Notes: a model not told the origin generated them from the sequence alone. Positions 17,241 to 26,847 are shown, counted from the first letter of the stretch. The stretch is 34,281 nucleotides of DNA from Candidatus Methylumidiphilus alinenensis (GCA_003242955.1 QJPH01000288.1:1-34281), one strand, 5' to 3'. Numbers and translations: made by a program.

Positions 17241-18674
17241 ATGCAATGGGAAACCGTCATCGGACTTGAAGTCCACGCCCAACTCGCCACTCGCTCGAAG
17301 ATTTTCTCTGCTGCGGCAACCGCCTACGGGGCGGAACCTAACACTCAAGCCTGCGCCATTGACTTGGGGCTACCGGGTGTTTTGCCAGTATTAAATGCAG
17401 AGGCTGTGCGCATGGCAGTCAAATTCGGGCTGGCCATCAATGCGCATATCGCACCGAGGTCGGTGTTTGCGCGCAAGAACTATTTCTATCCTGACTTGCC
17501 CAAAGGCTATCAGATCAGCCAATACGACCTGCCGGTGGTGGGTAACGGCCAGTTGGACATTCTGGTGGATAGTGAGGTGAAAACCGTCGGTATTACCCGC
17601 GCCCACTTGGAAGAGGATGCCGGCAAATCTCTACACGAGGACTTCCATGGACTCACCGGCATCGACCTCAACCGGGCGGGTACTCCGTTGTTGGAAATCG
17701 TCTCCGAACCCGATATGCGTTCCGCCAAGGAAGCCGTGGCTTATCTGAAAAAGCTCCATGCCTTGGTGCGCTACCTAGAAATCTGCGACGGCAACATGCA
17801 GGAAGGCTCTTTCCGTTGCGATGCCAATGTGTCGGTGCGCCCCGTAGGGCAAAAAGAATTCGGCACCCGCGCAGAAATCAAGAACCTGAATTCATTCCGT
17901 TTTGTGGAAAAGGCCATTAATTTTGAAGTGGAACGCCAGATTGACCTGATTGGAAGTGGCGGCAAAGTCAAGCAGGAAACTCGGCTGTACGATTCGGTGA
18001 AGGATGAAACCCGTTCTATGCGAAGCAAGGAAGAGGCCAATGATTACCGCTACTTCCCCGACCCGGACCTGCTGCCGCTGGAAATTACGGAAGGTTTCAT
18101 CGCCGAGGTCCGCACTACCTTGCCGGAACTGCCGGATGCCAAGCGCGATCGTTTCAAAACCCAATTTGGCCTAGGCGATTACGATGCAACCGTGTTGACG
18201 GCGACCCGTGAACTGGCCGATTACTTTGAACTTGTCACTGCGGAAGCGGGCGGGGATGCCAAGCTGAGTGCCAACTGGGTCATGGGTGATTTGTCGGGCG
18301 CGCTCAATAAAGCGGGTTTGGAGATCGACCAGAGTCCGGTTGAAGCCCAACGTCTGGCAGGATTGATCCGCCGCATCAGTGACGACACCATTTCGGGAAA
18401 AATTGCCAAACAGGTTTTCGAGGCACTTTGGGAAAGCCAAGACACTGCCGACCAGATCATCGAAAAGCAGGGGCTTAAGCAAATCACCGACAGCGGAGCC
18501 ATCGAAGCCATTATCGACCAGATCATCGCCGACAACCCCGAACAACTCGCGCAGTACCGCTCAGGAAAGGACAAGCTGTTCGGTTTTTTCGTTGGTCAAG
18601 CGATGAAAGCCACACAAGGCAAAGCCAATCCGCAGCAATTGAATGATTTGTTGAAGGCGAAACTGAATAGCTGA
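17241..18674 (+). CDS. gatB: Asp-tRNA(Asn)/Glu-tRNA(Gln) amidotransferase subunit B
   Basis: GatB phosphorylates the misacylated aminoacyl-tRNA and receives ammonia from GatA to complete Asn-tRNA or Gln-tRNA. The 477 residues carry [16 protein letters not shown] at the N-terminus, the [19 protein letters not shown] core motif, [13 protein letters not shown], and [17 protein letters not shown] YqeY-like tRNA-binding tail ends with [15 protein letters not shown]. The frame is complete. A weak AAGG lies upstream of the ATG. The separation from gatCA by about 5.1 kb means its expression depends on readthrough or a local promoter, which was not recognised. Confidence 0.97.
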   Translation: MQWETVIGLEVHAQLATRSKIFSAAATAYGAEPNTQACAIDLGLPGVLPVLNAEAVRMAVKFGLAINAHIAPRSVFARKNYFYPDLPKGYQISQYDLPVVGNGQLDILVDSEVKTVGITRAHLEEDAGKSLHEDFHGLTGIDLNRAGTPLLEIVSEPDMRSAKEAVAYLKKLHALVRYLEICDGNMQEGSFRCDANVSVRPVGQKEFGTRAEIKNLNSFRFVEKAINFEVERQIDLIGSGGKVKQETRLYDSVKDETRSMRSKEEANDYRYFPDPDLLPLEITEGFIAEVRTTLPELPDAKRDRFKTQFGLGDYDATVLTATRELADYFELVTAEAGGDAKLSANWVMGDLSGALNKAGLEIDQSPVEAQRLAGLIRRISDDTISGKIAKQVFEALWESQDTADQIIEKQGLKQITDSGAIEAIIDQIIADNPEQLAQYRSGKDKLFGFFVGQAMKATQGKANPQQLNDLLKAKLNS

Positions 18675-18934
18675 TGTTACGCAGTACCCACTTGTAGGGT
18701 CACTGCCATTAAGTTAAGCGTTTAATCGGAACGCCAAGCCCCAGCTTGGCATCAGGGTGTACCGCGCCAAGCTGGGGCTTGGCGTTCCGTCAAAGGCTAA
18801 TTTCACGCTTAATGCATCTTAACTTAATGGCAGTGACTTGTAGGGGGTGGCCTTCACGCCACTTTGCCGCAAAGCCGTGTGGCGGCTTGAAGGCCGCCCT
18901 ACAACAGTCTGCAAGCCGCGCTACCTAACATCAG
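18671..18934. repeat. Host palindromic repeat interrupted by a miniature element
   Basis: The outer inverted ends CTGATGTTACGCAG (18671-18684) and CTACCTAACATCAG (18921-18934) enclose TGTAGGGGGTGGCCTTCACG (from about 18840) and its partner GCGGCTTGAAGGCCGCCCTA (ending about 18901). Removing the 139-bp insert at 18699-18837 restores one continuous palindrome starting with CTTGTAGGG. It lies directly after the gatB stop. Confidence 0.65.
18699..18837. mobile_element. 139-bp MITE-like element with 17-bp inverted ends and a 10-bp target duplication
   Basis: The ends GTCACTGCCATTAAGTT (18699-18715) and AACTTAATGGCAGTGAC (18821-18837) are perfect inverted repeats. Inside is a second stem, GGAACGCCAAGCCCCAGC TT / GCCAAGCTGGGGCTTGGC GTTCC, at 18728-18788. 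The direct repeat ACTTGTAGGG occurs at 18690-18699 and again at 18836-18845 and can be read as the target-site duplication, with an overlap of one or two bases with the element ends. It has no coding capacity, so a transposase would have to act in trans. Confidence 0.8.
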
Positions 18935-19001
18935 TGAAAAATATACCCGAAAACGTTTACCCGTGGAGTAAACCATAGGTTTAACGTATGCTGAACGGCA
19001 A

Positions 19002-19649
19002 TCAATCCTTGAATATCCCCTGCTGCAATGCCAGCCTTGCCATTTCCGCCGTCGTGTTCACACCTAACTTGCTTTTTATCAAAGTGCTGTAATTGGACGT
19101 GGTTTTATAGCTTAGGCGAAGTTCCCCGGCAATTTCCCGGGGGGTGCGGCCTTGGGCTAACAGGCAGAACACGTCAAACTCGCGTGCTGAAAGGGTTTGC
19201 AGATTCGCAGCCGCGCCTTGCCCGGCAGCCTTTTTTTTGTCTAGCCGCTGGGCAATCTCAGCTTCGATATAGTTTTCGTTGTGGGCAACGGCCAGGACAG
19301 CTTCCACCAAGACTTCCGGTGCGCAACTTTTCGTGATGTAGCCGCAAGCACCTGCATCCAGCGCCCGCTCGGCATAGACGGCCTCGTCGTGTATGCTGAA
19401 AGCGAGGATGCGGGCATCGGGGTCGCGGGCTAGAATGCGCCGAATGGCTGCCAACCCCCCCATGCCTGGCATGGACAAGTCCATAACCACCAAGTCCGGT
19501 TTGCACTCGGCATACTGCTGGCAGGCTTCCTCTCCGCGTTCGGCCTCGCGCACAATTTCGATAAGTCCGGATTGGCTTAACAGCAAGCGATACCCGGCGC
19601 GAACCACGGCGTGGTCGTCCACCAACATGACAGTGATTTTTCTATGCAT
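19002..19649 (-). CDS. NarL/MoxX-type response regulator (REC + LuxR HTH)
   Basis: The 215-residue protein consists of a receiver domain (residues 5-120) with the acidic pair DD11-12, phospho-acceptor D57 in VVMDLSMPGMGG and a conserved lysine in GYITKS. A LuxR-type helix-turn-helix domain follows at about 150-210 (LSAREFDVFCLLAQGRTPREIAGELRLSYKT). It should bind DNA when phosphorylated by the adjacent kinase. The ATG lies within the end of the kinase gene (8-base overlap), so kinase and regulator are translated together. Target genes cannot be read from the sequence. A methanol-oxidation regulator (MoxX) is possible if the host is a methylotroph, but UvrY-like regulators look similar. Confidence 0.93.
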   Translation of the reverse strand: MHRKITVMLVDDHAVVRAGYRLLLSQSGLIEIVREAERGEEACQQYAECKPDLVVMDLSMPGMGGLAAIRRILARDPDARILAFSIHDEAVYAERALDAGACGYITKSCAPEVLVEAVLAVAHNENYIEAEIAQRLDKKKAAGQGAAANLQTLSAREFDVFCLLAQGRTPREIAGELRLSYKTTSNYSTLIKSKLGVNTTAEMARLALQQGIFKD

Positions 19650-21090
19650 GGCAAGGCGCTATAATTTCTAGGCTGACACCCCGATCCGTATCGGTTTCTA
19701 ATGCCAATTGGCCATTCATGCTTGCCACACGTTCATGGATGCCATGCAGCCCGAAACCAGTCCTTGGCAATGCCGGGTCGAAGCCCTTGCCATCATCAGC
19801 GACTTTCAAATAGATGCTGTCGCCTTCCATTAAGGCCAGTTCAATCCAAACGGTTTTGGCATCGGCGTGTTTGGAAATATTCGTCAAACTTTCCTGCACG
19901 ATGCGGAATAAGTGTATCTTCGCACTGCCAACGAACGCCTCCACACCCTCGTCGAGGATTGAAAAAATGTCAATGTCCGGGTGGCGGGTACGCCAGTTTT
20001 CGATCAAGTCTTGTAAAGAGGGGATAAGGCCCAGTTCATCCAGCATCAGGGGGTGCAAACGGCGCATCATCCCCCGCACCACGCCGAACAGCCGGTCGCA
20101 TTGGTGCATGATGGTTTCGGCGGCTTCCCTATGCGGATTATCCCCGTCATAGTGTTCTGCGGTCCACCTTACATCAAGCTGAGAAGTAAATAATAAGCGT
20201 CGTTCGTTCCTATGTTCCTGACGAGGCGTATTGCGGAGAGAAGCGGCCATGACTTTGATGGCACTCAGCGATTGGCCAAGTTCGTCATGCAGTTCCTGGG
20301 CAAGGTAGCGCCGCTCGTCTTCCTGCACCCTTAAGGAATGGCTGGCAAGTGCGCGGTTTTCGTCGCGTGATTTCGCCAGTGCTTGGGCCATGTGGTTGAA
20401 CGCAGCGGAAATGCGGTCAAATTCCGCAAGATCGAAATGCGGTAAACGCTTGCCGTAGTCGCCTTGCTCGATATCCTCCATGCCTCGGAGGATATGACCC
20501 ACGGATTTGAAGGCGCGTCCCAGCGTAATGTGGACCAAGCCGGAAACCGCCGCCGCCAAGGCAACCATGAAGACGAGAAAACTCCGTGCTTCAATCCAGG
20601 CTTCGTCAATTTCATCCGCTGGATTGGCTTCGATCACAATGCGGACAGGTTCTCCAGCACCGTTTACCACTTGTTTTTCCCCCACCATCAAAGTTGGTGT
20701 CACTGCCCAGGCAAACCAGTTTGGCGCAAGGCTTCCGGCATGCTTGGGGGTGTCGTGGGACAGGTCGGTTGGCGATTGCGTTGGCTGGCGCATCTGTATG
20801 TGAAAATGGCGGATTTTCTCCATCCGCCCCAGTTCGGCAAGCCAAGCCGCCAAAGCTTGCTGTGGGCCTGCGCTTCGGGCCAAACCTACCTCCACCATTT
20901 GTAGTGCCATGTCTATGGAAGAGCGAACCTCCTCCAGCACGGACCGCCTGGCATTGTGGACAACAAATAATGTGCCAACGCCTACGATAATCAAAAGTGT
21001 TAGCCCAATCATCAGATTCAGGCGAAAACGTAAACTCAAGGCCAGCCTCGGATTAAACGGGTATAATAATACCTGATTATGAAGATTCAT
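19642..21090 (-). CDS. NarX/MoxY-type sensor histidine kinase with inserted segment
   Basis: The 482-residue membrane kinase has an N-terminal membrane helix (about 25-45), a periplasmic region resembling the LapD/MoxY N-terminal domain (residues 45-165), a second membrane helix (about 170-190) and HAMP (LGRAFKSVGHILRGMEDIEQGDYGKRLPHF). A HisKA_3 dimerisation domain follows, with the phospho-histidine in AQELHDELGQSLSAIK, and a HATPase_c domain with VQESLTNISKHADA (N-box) and VADDGKGFD (G1). Between the H-box helix and the second helix there are about 25 more residues than usual (around TPRQEHRNERRLLFTSQLD). MoxY kinases help regulate methanol dehydrogenase genes in some methylotrophs. That link is an inference here. 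Confidence 0.92.
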   Translation of the reverse strand: MNLHNQVLLYPFNPRLALSLRFRLNLMIGLTLLIIVGVGTLFVVHNARRSVLEEVRSSIDMALQMVEVGLARSAGPQQALAAWLAELGRMEKIRHFHIQMRQPTQSPTDLSHDTPKHAGSLAPNWFAWAVTPTLMVGEKQVVNGAGEPVRIVIEANPADEIDEAWIEARSFLVFMVALAAAVSGLVHITLGRAFKSVGHILRGMEDIEQGDYGKRLPHFDLAEFDRISAAFNHMAQALAKSRDENRALASHSLRVQEDERRYLAQELHDELGQSLSAIKVMAASLRNTPRQEHRNERRLLFTSQLDVRWTAEHYDGDNPHREAAETIMHQCDRLFGVVRGMMRRLHPLMLDELGLIPSLQDLIENWRTRHPDIDIFSILDEGVEAFVGSAKIHLFRIVQESLTNISKHADAKTVWIELALMEGDSIYLKVADDGKGFDPALPRTGFGLHGIHERVASMNGQLALETDTDRGVSLEIIAPCHA

Positions 21091-21108
21091 CAGCTAAACC
21101 GACATGTG

Positions 21109-21279
21109 CGTCATACCGGCAGGGATTGCCGGTATCCAGAACACAGGGAGGTGAAACTAGATTGCCCTCCATGGCGACTGGATGCATTCGGGACATCCAT
21201 GTCCCTCACCCTTCGGGCGGCGGAGCCGTGCAAATCGGCTATCCTGCCGATTTGTCCGGCAATCCCTGCCGGTATGACG
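21109..21279. repeat. Palindromic element with 24-bp perfect inverted ends (CGTCATACCGGC type)
   Basis: The arms at 21109-21132 (CGTCATACCGGCAGGGATTG plus CCGG) and 21256-21279 are exact reverse complements. The left arm then reads GGTATCCAG. The centre holds further short stems such as CCTCCATGG and GCAAATCGGC/GCCGATTTG. It fills most of the 281-bp gap between the divergently transcribed kinase gene and coaD. It belongs to the same general REP-like type as 13919-14172. Confidence 0.75.
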
Positions 21280-21371
21280 ATTGCGGCTAGATGTTACGAT
21301 TTGGCTGAACAATCTTCCTGATCAGGTAATATTAACAAACTTCACAACCAGCCAGTGTATATAATCATCCA

Positions 21372-22123
<752 letters not shown>

Positions 22124-22126
<3 letters not shown>

Positions 22127-22294
22127 GGTGATATCCAATAAAGAACAGCCCATCCAAAGGCCAAGCTGGGGCTTGGTGCTCCCAGAAGGAACGCCAAGCC
22201 CCAGCTTGGCAAGGTGATTTGCGGAGGAATTGTTCGTTATTTTCGAGGACAATTCATTTCGGTTTTGGTGGATTCATTATTGGAAATCACCTTA
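22124..22294 (+). repeat. Family 2 miniature element, copy 2
   Basis: This 171-bp element fills exactly the gap between the convergent fdx and ruvB stop codons. Its ends are TAAGGTGATATCCAATAAAG and the inverted CATTATTGGAAATCACCTTA. Inside is an AAGCTGGGGCTTGG / CCAAGCCCCAGCTT stem that also occurs inside the MITE at 18699. Because it lies between convergent genes it may act as a two-way terminator. Confidence 0.75.
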
Positions 22295-23332
22295 TCAAAA
22301 CAACTCCTCATTTACGCCTGTAATCCTCGGTGGTTCCAGCCCCAAATGCAAATAAGCGGCTTTGGTCGCCACCCGGCCCCGTGGGGTGCGCATGATGAAG
22401 CCTTGCTGGATCAAATAAGGCTCCAACACGTCTTCTATGGCTCCTCGGTCTTCGCCGATGGCGGCGGCAATATTGTCCAAGCCTACCGGCCCACCGCCGA
22501 ATTTTTCGATCACCGTCAGTAACAGTTTGCGGTCGAGTTGGTCGAAGCCATGGCGGTCGATGTTCAGCATTTCCAGCGCTTGGCTGGCAACTTCCTCCGT
22601 GACCGACCCATCACCCATGACTTGGGCGAAGTCGCGGACACGGCGCAGCAGCCGATTGGCGATACGCGGGGTTCCGCGAGAGCGACGGGCGATTTCCCTG
22701 GCCCCTTCGGCGCTCATGCTCATGTTCAACAAACGGGCGGAGCGGTTGACGATTTGGCAGAGTTCATCGACCGTGTAAAACTCCAAACGATGGACGATGC
22801 CGAAACGGTCACGCAGTGGCGAAGTCAACAATCCGGCACGGGTGGTCGCACCGACTAGGGTAAACGAGGCAAGGTCGAGTTTGATCGACCGTGCAGCCGG
22901 GCCGTCCCCAATCATGATGTCGATCTGGTAATCTTCCATGGCCGGGTAGAGTATTTCCTCTACGACTGGGCTGAGGCGATGGATTTCGTCAATGAACAAC
23001 ACATCGCCCTTGTCCAAGTTAGTCAGTATGGCGGCCAAATCGCCGGCTTTTTCTATCACCGGCCCGGATGACTGGCGAATATTCACGCCCATTTCGTTGG
23101 CAATGATATGGGCCAAAGTGGTTTTGCCCAGCCCCGGTGGGCCAAAGATCAACACATGGTCCAAGGGTTCACCACGATTTCGGGCGGCTTTGATGAAGAT
23201 GCCCATTTGCTCACGCATCGCCTTCTGGCCGATGTAGTCCTTCAATCGGCGCGGACGGATGGCGCGGTCTACGGCTTCGTCTTCGTTGCCTTCGGTGGGG
23301 GTGATGACTCTTTGGTTTTCATCAACGCTCAA
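22295..23332 (-). CDS. ruvB: Holliday junction branch-migration ATPase RuvB
   Basis: RuvB is the AAA+ motor that, with RuvA, moves Holliday junctions during recombinational repair. Visible are the N-terminal [11 protein letters not shown], Walker [10 protein letters not shown], Walker [10 protein letters not shown], sensor [10 protein letters not shown], an arginine-finger region [14 protein letters not shown], and the C-terminal winged helix with [29 protein letters not shown]. It begins with TTG at 23330-23332, supported by a strong GGGAGGT about nine bases upstream. At 345 residues it is complete. Unlike the usual ruvAB pair, it is detached from ruvA by a restriction-modification system and a 306-bp leader. 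Confidence 0.97.
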   Translation of the reverse strand: MSVDENQRVITPTEGNEDEAVDRAIRPRRLKDYIGQKAMREQMGIFIKAARNRGEPLDHVLIFGPPGLGKTTLAHIIANEMGVNIRQSSGPVIEKAGDLAAILTNLDKGDVLFIDEIHRLSPVVEEILYPAMEDYQIDIMIGDGPAARSIKLDLASFTLVGATTRAGLLTSPLRDRFGIVHRLEFYTVDELCQIVNRSARLLNMSMSAEGAREIARRSRGTPRIANRLLRRVRDFAQVMGDGSVTEEVASQALEMLNIDRHGFDQLDRKLLLTVIEKFGGGPVGLDNIAAAIGEDRGAIEDVLEPYLIQQGFIMRTPRGRVATKAAYLHLGLEPPRITGVNEELF

Positions 23333-23557
23333 AACGAATTACCTCCCTGTAAATTTCATGAGCCTTAGCTTTGGTGAGTTTCTTATAGCTTAATATCATG
23401 TTACCGAAACCACCTCTAAAAATTTATCGTGCATAGTGTGAGGAGAATGTAAACCCCGAAGGGGTTTAAGCTGTTAGCCGGGGGTTGAGCGTCAGCGACA
23501 CCCCCGGATATCGGCAAAAACTGACAGACGACCCCGGAGGGGTCGTAGCAATTCGGA
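23333..23557. repeat. Hairpin-rich leader upstream of ruvB
   Basis: The gap between the restriction gene and ruvB contains three GC-rich hairpins: ACCCCGAAGGGGT at about 23453, CCGGGGGTTG...ACACCCCCGG at about 23479-23506, and ACGACCCCGGAGGGGTCGT at about 23527-23545. These resemble short palindromic repeats. They could end transcription from the restriction operon, leaving ruvB to a nearer promoter. None was clearly recognised. Confidence 0.5.
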
Positions 23558-23629
23558 CTACAAATAATCACGATTATAGTCAACACCCGATTTTTTCAGC
23601 ATTTCATCCAAAGAATTCATATTCGGCAT
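23558..23629 (-). CDS. Possible 23-codon small ORF after the restriction gene
   Basis: A short open frame starts nine bases after the endonuclease stop and reads MPNMNSLDEMLKKSGVDYNR then DYL. It is charged and helix-prone up to the centre. No ribosome-binding site is seen. It could be a genuine tiny protein, the remaining 3' end of a lost gene, or chance. Confidence 0.2.
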   Translation of the reverse strand: MPNMNSLDEMLKKSGVDYNRDYL

Positions 23630-23638
23630 CAATTGTGG

Positions 23639-24544
23639 TTAGGAAACACCCAGAACACGCTTGACGGCAGCATCTAGTTGAAAACCGCTAGGTAAATTTG
23701 GCCCAGAAATGAAGCGCTGAGAAAACTCTTCCAGTGAAAAACGGATGTTTCGTTTTAAGATTAAGCTTCGCTGCTCCCCATGCTTGACTGTTGGGGACAG
23801 CTCATAAGTGTGGATGGTCAAAACATCCTTACCGCCTGTAGTCAAGAGCGGAATATCGCCACCTATAATCCCTTCAAATTTACGATAAACGATATCAGGA
23901 ACGACAAAATACAAGCCAGACTTCACCAAATCTGAACGCGAATAGATAAGCCCTTTTCGTATGATTTGTGGAATCAATCGCTTATGGACATTAGCCCAAT
24001 TCATCCCATGCCCCGAGCTTGGAATAAGTTGTGTCTGTTCGGTTAAATTTTTATAGGAATGCCAAGCATCTCTATAGTTACCAGTTATATCAATGCTTTG
24101 AACTTCAACACCAACGTATTCAATAAGTTGTCCATTTTTAATTTTTGCCAGAACCCAATCCATTGAAAGGTTTGTTCCTATTTTAACTTCCCTTCCTGAA
24201 TTTTGACCAAGAGCGACAATACAGCTTTTCATATTTTCTCTGAGCGGTATAAATTGCTCATACATATAAAAATCCAAGCTTGAATCGAAAACTTCCTTGC
24301 CTATTGCCCTTAGAACAGCGTAATCTTGTTCATACAGCCGATTTGGACAAATGACACAATGCCCAAAAGCAGAAGTAACACTGCATGTGCCATAAATTAC
24401 TGAACCATCATGGTTCGCTTTTGTACACTGTTTGTGAATGAACGGACAGGCTGACAATCTCCACAAGCTACGGCACTGAGGTGATAAATCGTCAGGAGCA
24501 TACCCAAAGACTTCAATCAAATCCTTTTTGGGACGGACTATCAT
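23639..24544 (-). CDS. Type II restriction endonuclease, NotI/EagI-like family
   Basis: The 301-residue protein resembles the NotI family of restriction enzymes, which carry a four-cysteine metal site next to a PD-(D/E)xK nuclease core. Candidate metal ligands are C33, C40, C54 and C66 (SACPFIHKQC, YGTCSV, CVICPNR). The catalytic core is probably D129 (SMDWVLAKI) with E147-V-Q149 in VGVEVQSID, the E-x-Q variant of the family. Known members cut GC-only sites such as GCGGCCGC or CGGCCG, so a related site is plausible but unproven. Its ATG overlaps the methyltransferase TGA (ATGA), so expression is coupled and follows the methyltransferase. The gene is more AT-rich than its ruv neighbours, a sign of transfer. 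Confidence 0.8.
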   Translation of the reverse strand: MIVRPKKDLIEVFGYAPDDLSPQCRSLWRLSACPFIHKQCTKANHDGSVIYGTCSVTSAFGHCVICPNRLYEQDYAVLRAIGKEVFDSSLDFYMYEQFIPLRENMKSCIVALGQNSGREVKIGTNLSMDWVLAKIKNGQLIEYVGVEVQSIDITGNYRDAWHSYKNLTEQTQLIPSSGHGMNWANVHKRLIPQIIRKGLIYSRSDLVKSGLYFVVPDIVYRKFEGIIGGDIPLLTTGGKDVLTIHTYELSPTVKHGEQRSLILKRNIRFSLEEFSQRFISGPNLPSGFQLDAAVKRVLGVS

Positions 24545-25710
24545 GCTTTTTCCCCTAGCATTTTCATGATCTCATCGCCTATCGCCTTGCCCAAAAGGGG
24601 AGGAACCGCATTGCCAATCTGTTCATATTGCTGGGTGATGTTCCCCGCAAAAACATAATTGTCAGGGAAGGACTGTATCCTAGCCGCTTCGCGCACCGAA
24701 ATGATTCGGTCTTGGGTGGGATGGACAAAGCTTCCCCAATGCGGGTCGCATTTCGTCAATACCGTAGAGCAAAGCGCATCGGGGTGTAAGCGTCCATAGC
24801 GTTTGGTATGGTCGCTTCTTCTCGCCCGTTTCAAACCAGCCGGCAAAAGCTCAAAAGGAATGTCCCGCCAGCTTCCGCCTTGTGGAATATACTTGAGGCG
24901 TTCAAGATTGATTTCGCCTAGCCGCGCACAATGATGGGCTGTCAATTTAATCGTATTTTTTCTTAAATATTGTTGGTAGTCGCACTGCGGTTCCTTGGCA
25001 TAAGTTTCAGGGCTATTGGTCTCGCCATTGTCAATGTCGGGCAGGTCAGACAAGGCATTCCAGACGGTGGTTTGCGGCTTGAGATGTTGATAAAACAACG
25101 GCGGTGTTTGAATACACAATTCTTGCGCCCCGGTGAAATTTGCAACAGCCTTGGCATCGTACACAGGTTCAGGGAAAGTGATTTCACCAGAATAGTCTTT
25201 GATGCCAATAAAAACCGTCCGAAAGCGCATTTGGGGGATGCCGTAATGTCCAGCGAACAAGATTTTATGCTTGACCTTGTAACCCATGGACTCGAGTTCT
25301 TGGTAAATTTGCTGGACAACCGTACCTTTGCCTAGGGAGATGATGCCGGGTACGTTTTCTATTAGCACCGCTTTCGGCATCAACGCTGCGACAACCCGCA
25401 GAAAGTCTTTAAACAAATGGTTTCTTTCGTCGTCCAAGCTGCGAATCGGGGCATTGATGGAAAACCCCTGACAAGGCGGTCCACCCGCGACTAGTCCAAT
25501 TTCGCCTTCTTTAAGCCCTAAGCGTTTTTTTAAGTCGATTTCGCAAACTTGCCGTACATCGCCGACCAGCATTTCGGTTTGCGGATGGTTTAATTGATAG
25601 GTTTGTGCATATTCCGCAATCCATTCATTCGCAAACACCGAGGTAAACCCGGATTGATGCAAACCGCACGAAAGCCCTCCCGCGCCGGCAAACAAATCAA
25701 TGGTTTTCAC
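24541..25710 (-). CDS. C5-cytosine DNA methyltransferase (modification enzyme)
   Basis: This is a 389-residue m5C methyltransferase that protects the host site of the adjacent endonuclease. Motif I is DLFAGAGGLSCG (5-16), the catalytic cysteine is C80 in GGPPCQGFSIN, motif VI is IENVPG (117-122), motif VIII is QMRFRTVFIG, and motif X is QIGNAVPPLLGKAIG. The target-recognition region lies about residues 190-300. It starts with GTG at 25708-25710, preceded by a GGGGAGA ribosome-binding site that overlaps nothing of ruvA, whose TGA is 16 bases upstream. It is transcribed in the same direction as yebC-ruvC-ruvA and so can use their promoter. Confidence 0.96.
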   Translation of the reverse strand: MKTIDLFAGAGGLSCGLHQSGFTSVFANEWIAEYAQTYQLNHPQTEMLVGDVRQVCEIDLKKRLGLKEGEIGLVAGGPPCQGFSINAPIRSLDDERNHLFKDFLRVVAALMPKAVLIENVPGIISLGKGTVVQQIYQELESMGYKVKHKILFAGHYGIPQMRFRTVFIGIKDYSGEITFPEPVYDAKAVANFTGAQELCIQTPPLFYQHLKPQTTVWNALSDLPDIDNGETNSPETYAKEPQCDYQQYLRKNTIKLTAHHCARLGEINLERLKYIPQGGSWRDIPFELLPAGLKRARRSDHTKRYGRLHPDALCSTVLTKCDPHWGSFVHPTQDRIISVREAARIQSFPDNYVFAGNITQQYEQIGNAVPPLLGKAIGDEIMKMLGEKA

Positions 25711-25726
25711 AAGTTTCTCCCCAATA

Positions 25727-26332
25727 TCACTTCCTCCCCGCCCCCTGCAATGCCAACTTAATCAAGTCCTCGCTGGTTTTCCCCTCGGCTGGAATGGAGC
25801 GGACCATCGCATTCGCGTCTTGCGGCTTGAAGCCCAAGGCCACCAAGGCACTGACCGCATCGGCCACCGGGCTGGCTTCTCTGGCAAGGGTCACGCCGCC
25901 CAAGCCGACAGCCACCGTAGTACCATCGGATTCCGGCAAGCGGTCGCGCATTTCGATGACGAGCCGCTCGGCGGTCTTTTTGCCCACCCCCGGCAATTTG
26001 ATTAACATAGCGGTATTGCCCGAATGGATGCAACGCTGAAACTCCTCGACACTAAGCCCCGAGAGTATGCCCAAGGCCAGTTTAGCCCCGACCCCGCTGA
26101 CTTTTATCAAGCTGCGAAACAAGGCGCGTTCGGGTTCGGAGATGAATCCATAGAGTGTGTGGGCATCTTCACGCACGGCCAAGTGCGTGTGCAGAAACAC
26201 TTCTTCGCCTTCTTTCGGGAGTTTGAAGAAGGTAGACATAGGCGCGTCTATTTCATAGCCCACACCATGGACATCCAGTAACAAAGAAGGGGCTTTTTTG
26301 ACAACTAATACGCCACGCAGGAAGCCGATCAT
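25727..26332 (-). CDS. ruvA: Holliday junction-binding protein RuvA
   Basis: RuvA tetramers clasp the Holliday junction and recruit RuvB. The 201 residues show an N-terminal OB domain ([28 protein letters not shown]), two helix-hairpin-helix motifs ([16 protein letters not shown] and [19 protein letters not shown]) and the C-terminal domain III that contacts RuvB ([20 protein letters not shown]). Its ATG overlaps the ruvC stop as ATGA. The frame is intact right to the boundary with the methyltransferase gene. Confidence 0.97.
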   Translation of the reverse strand: MIGFLRGVLVVKKAPSLLLDVHGVGYEIDAPMSTFFKLPKEGEEVFLHTHLAVREDAHTLYGFISEPERALFRSLIKVSGVGAKLALGILSGLSVEEFQRCIHSGNTAMLIKLPGVGKKTAERLVIEMRDRLPESDGTTVAVGLGGVTLAREASPVADAVSALVALGFKPQDANAMVRSIPAEGKTSEDLIKLALQGAGRK

Positions 26333-26847
26333 ATCTTAACCCCGGCGATTTTCCGCGTCATTGCCTCGATGCGCCGAGTTGTTTCCCTTGTATGTAGATG
26401 GCAAAGTGCCACCCCCAAGGCATCGCCGGCATCAGCTTGAAGTTGGCCGGAAAGCCCTAACAAGATTTTCACCATGTGCTGAACCTGAATTTTGTCCGCA
26501 CCGCCCTTGCCGACGATGGCTTGCTTCACCTGGCGGGCGGCGTATTCATGGACCGGTAGCCCCGCCACCAACACCGCGCAAAGGGCGGCCCCCCTGGCTT
26601 GGCCGAGTTTAAGGGCAGAGTCGGCGTTCTTGTGCATAAATACCTGTTCGATGGCCAGTTCGTCGGGTTGGTACTGCCGGACGATCTCAACAATACCATC
26701 GTAGATTTGCTTGAGCCGGTAGGGGAAGGTATCGGACTCGGTGCGGATGCAACCACAGGCCACTAAAACCGGTCCTTTGGCTACGGCATCAATCAATCCG
26801 TAGCCGGTGGAGCGTGAGCCAGGGTCGATGCCGAGGATGCGGGTCAA
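26329..26847 (-). CDS. ruvC: Holliday junction endonuclease RuvC
   Basis: RuvC resolves Holliday junctions by symmetrical nicks. The 172-residue RNase H-fold protein has its four metal ligands at D7 ([10 protein letters not shown]), E67 (LAIEQVFM), D139 and D142 ([11 protein letters not shown]). It begins with TTG at 26845-26847, overlapping the yebC TGA (TTGA). There is no downstream ATG that would retain D7, so the TTG start is compelling. Length and order are standard for the yebC-ruvC-ruvA group. Confidence 0.97.
   Translation of the reverse strand: MTRILGIDPGSRSTGYGLIDAVAKGPVLVACGCIRTESDTFPYRLKQIYDGIVEIVRQYQPDELAIEQVFMHKNADSALKLGQARGAALCAVLVAGLPVHEYAARQVKQAIVGKGGADKIQVQHMVKILLGLSGQLQADAGDALGVALCHLHTRETTRRIEAMTRKIAGVKI

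Noticed and set aside
18746-18928. A 60-codon frame downstream of gatB
   Set aside because: It is made of the MITE and the host palindrome, with no independent support.
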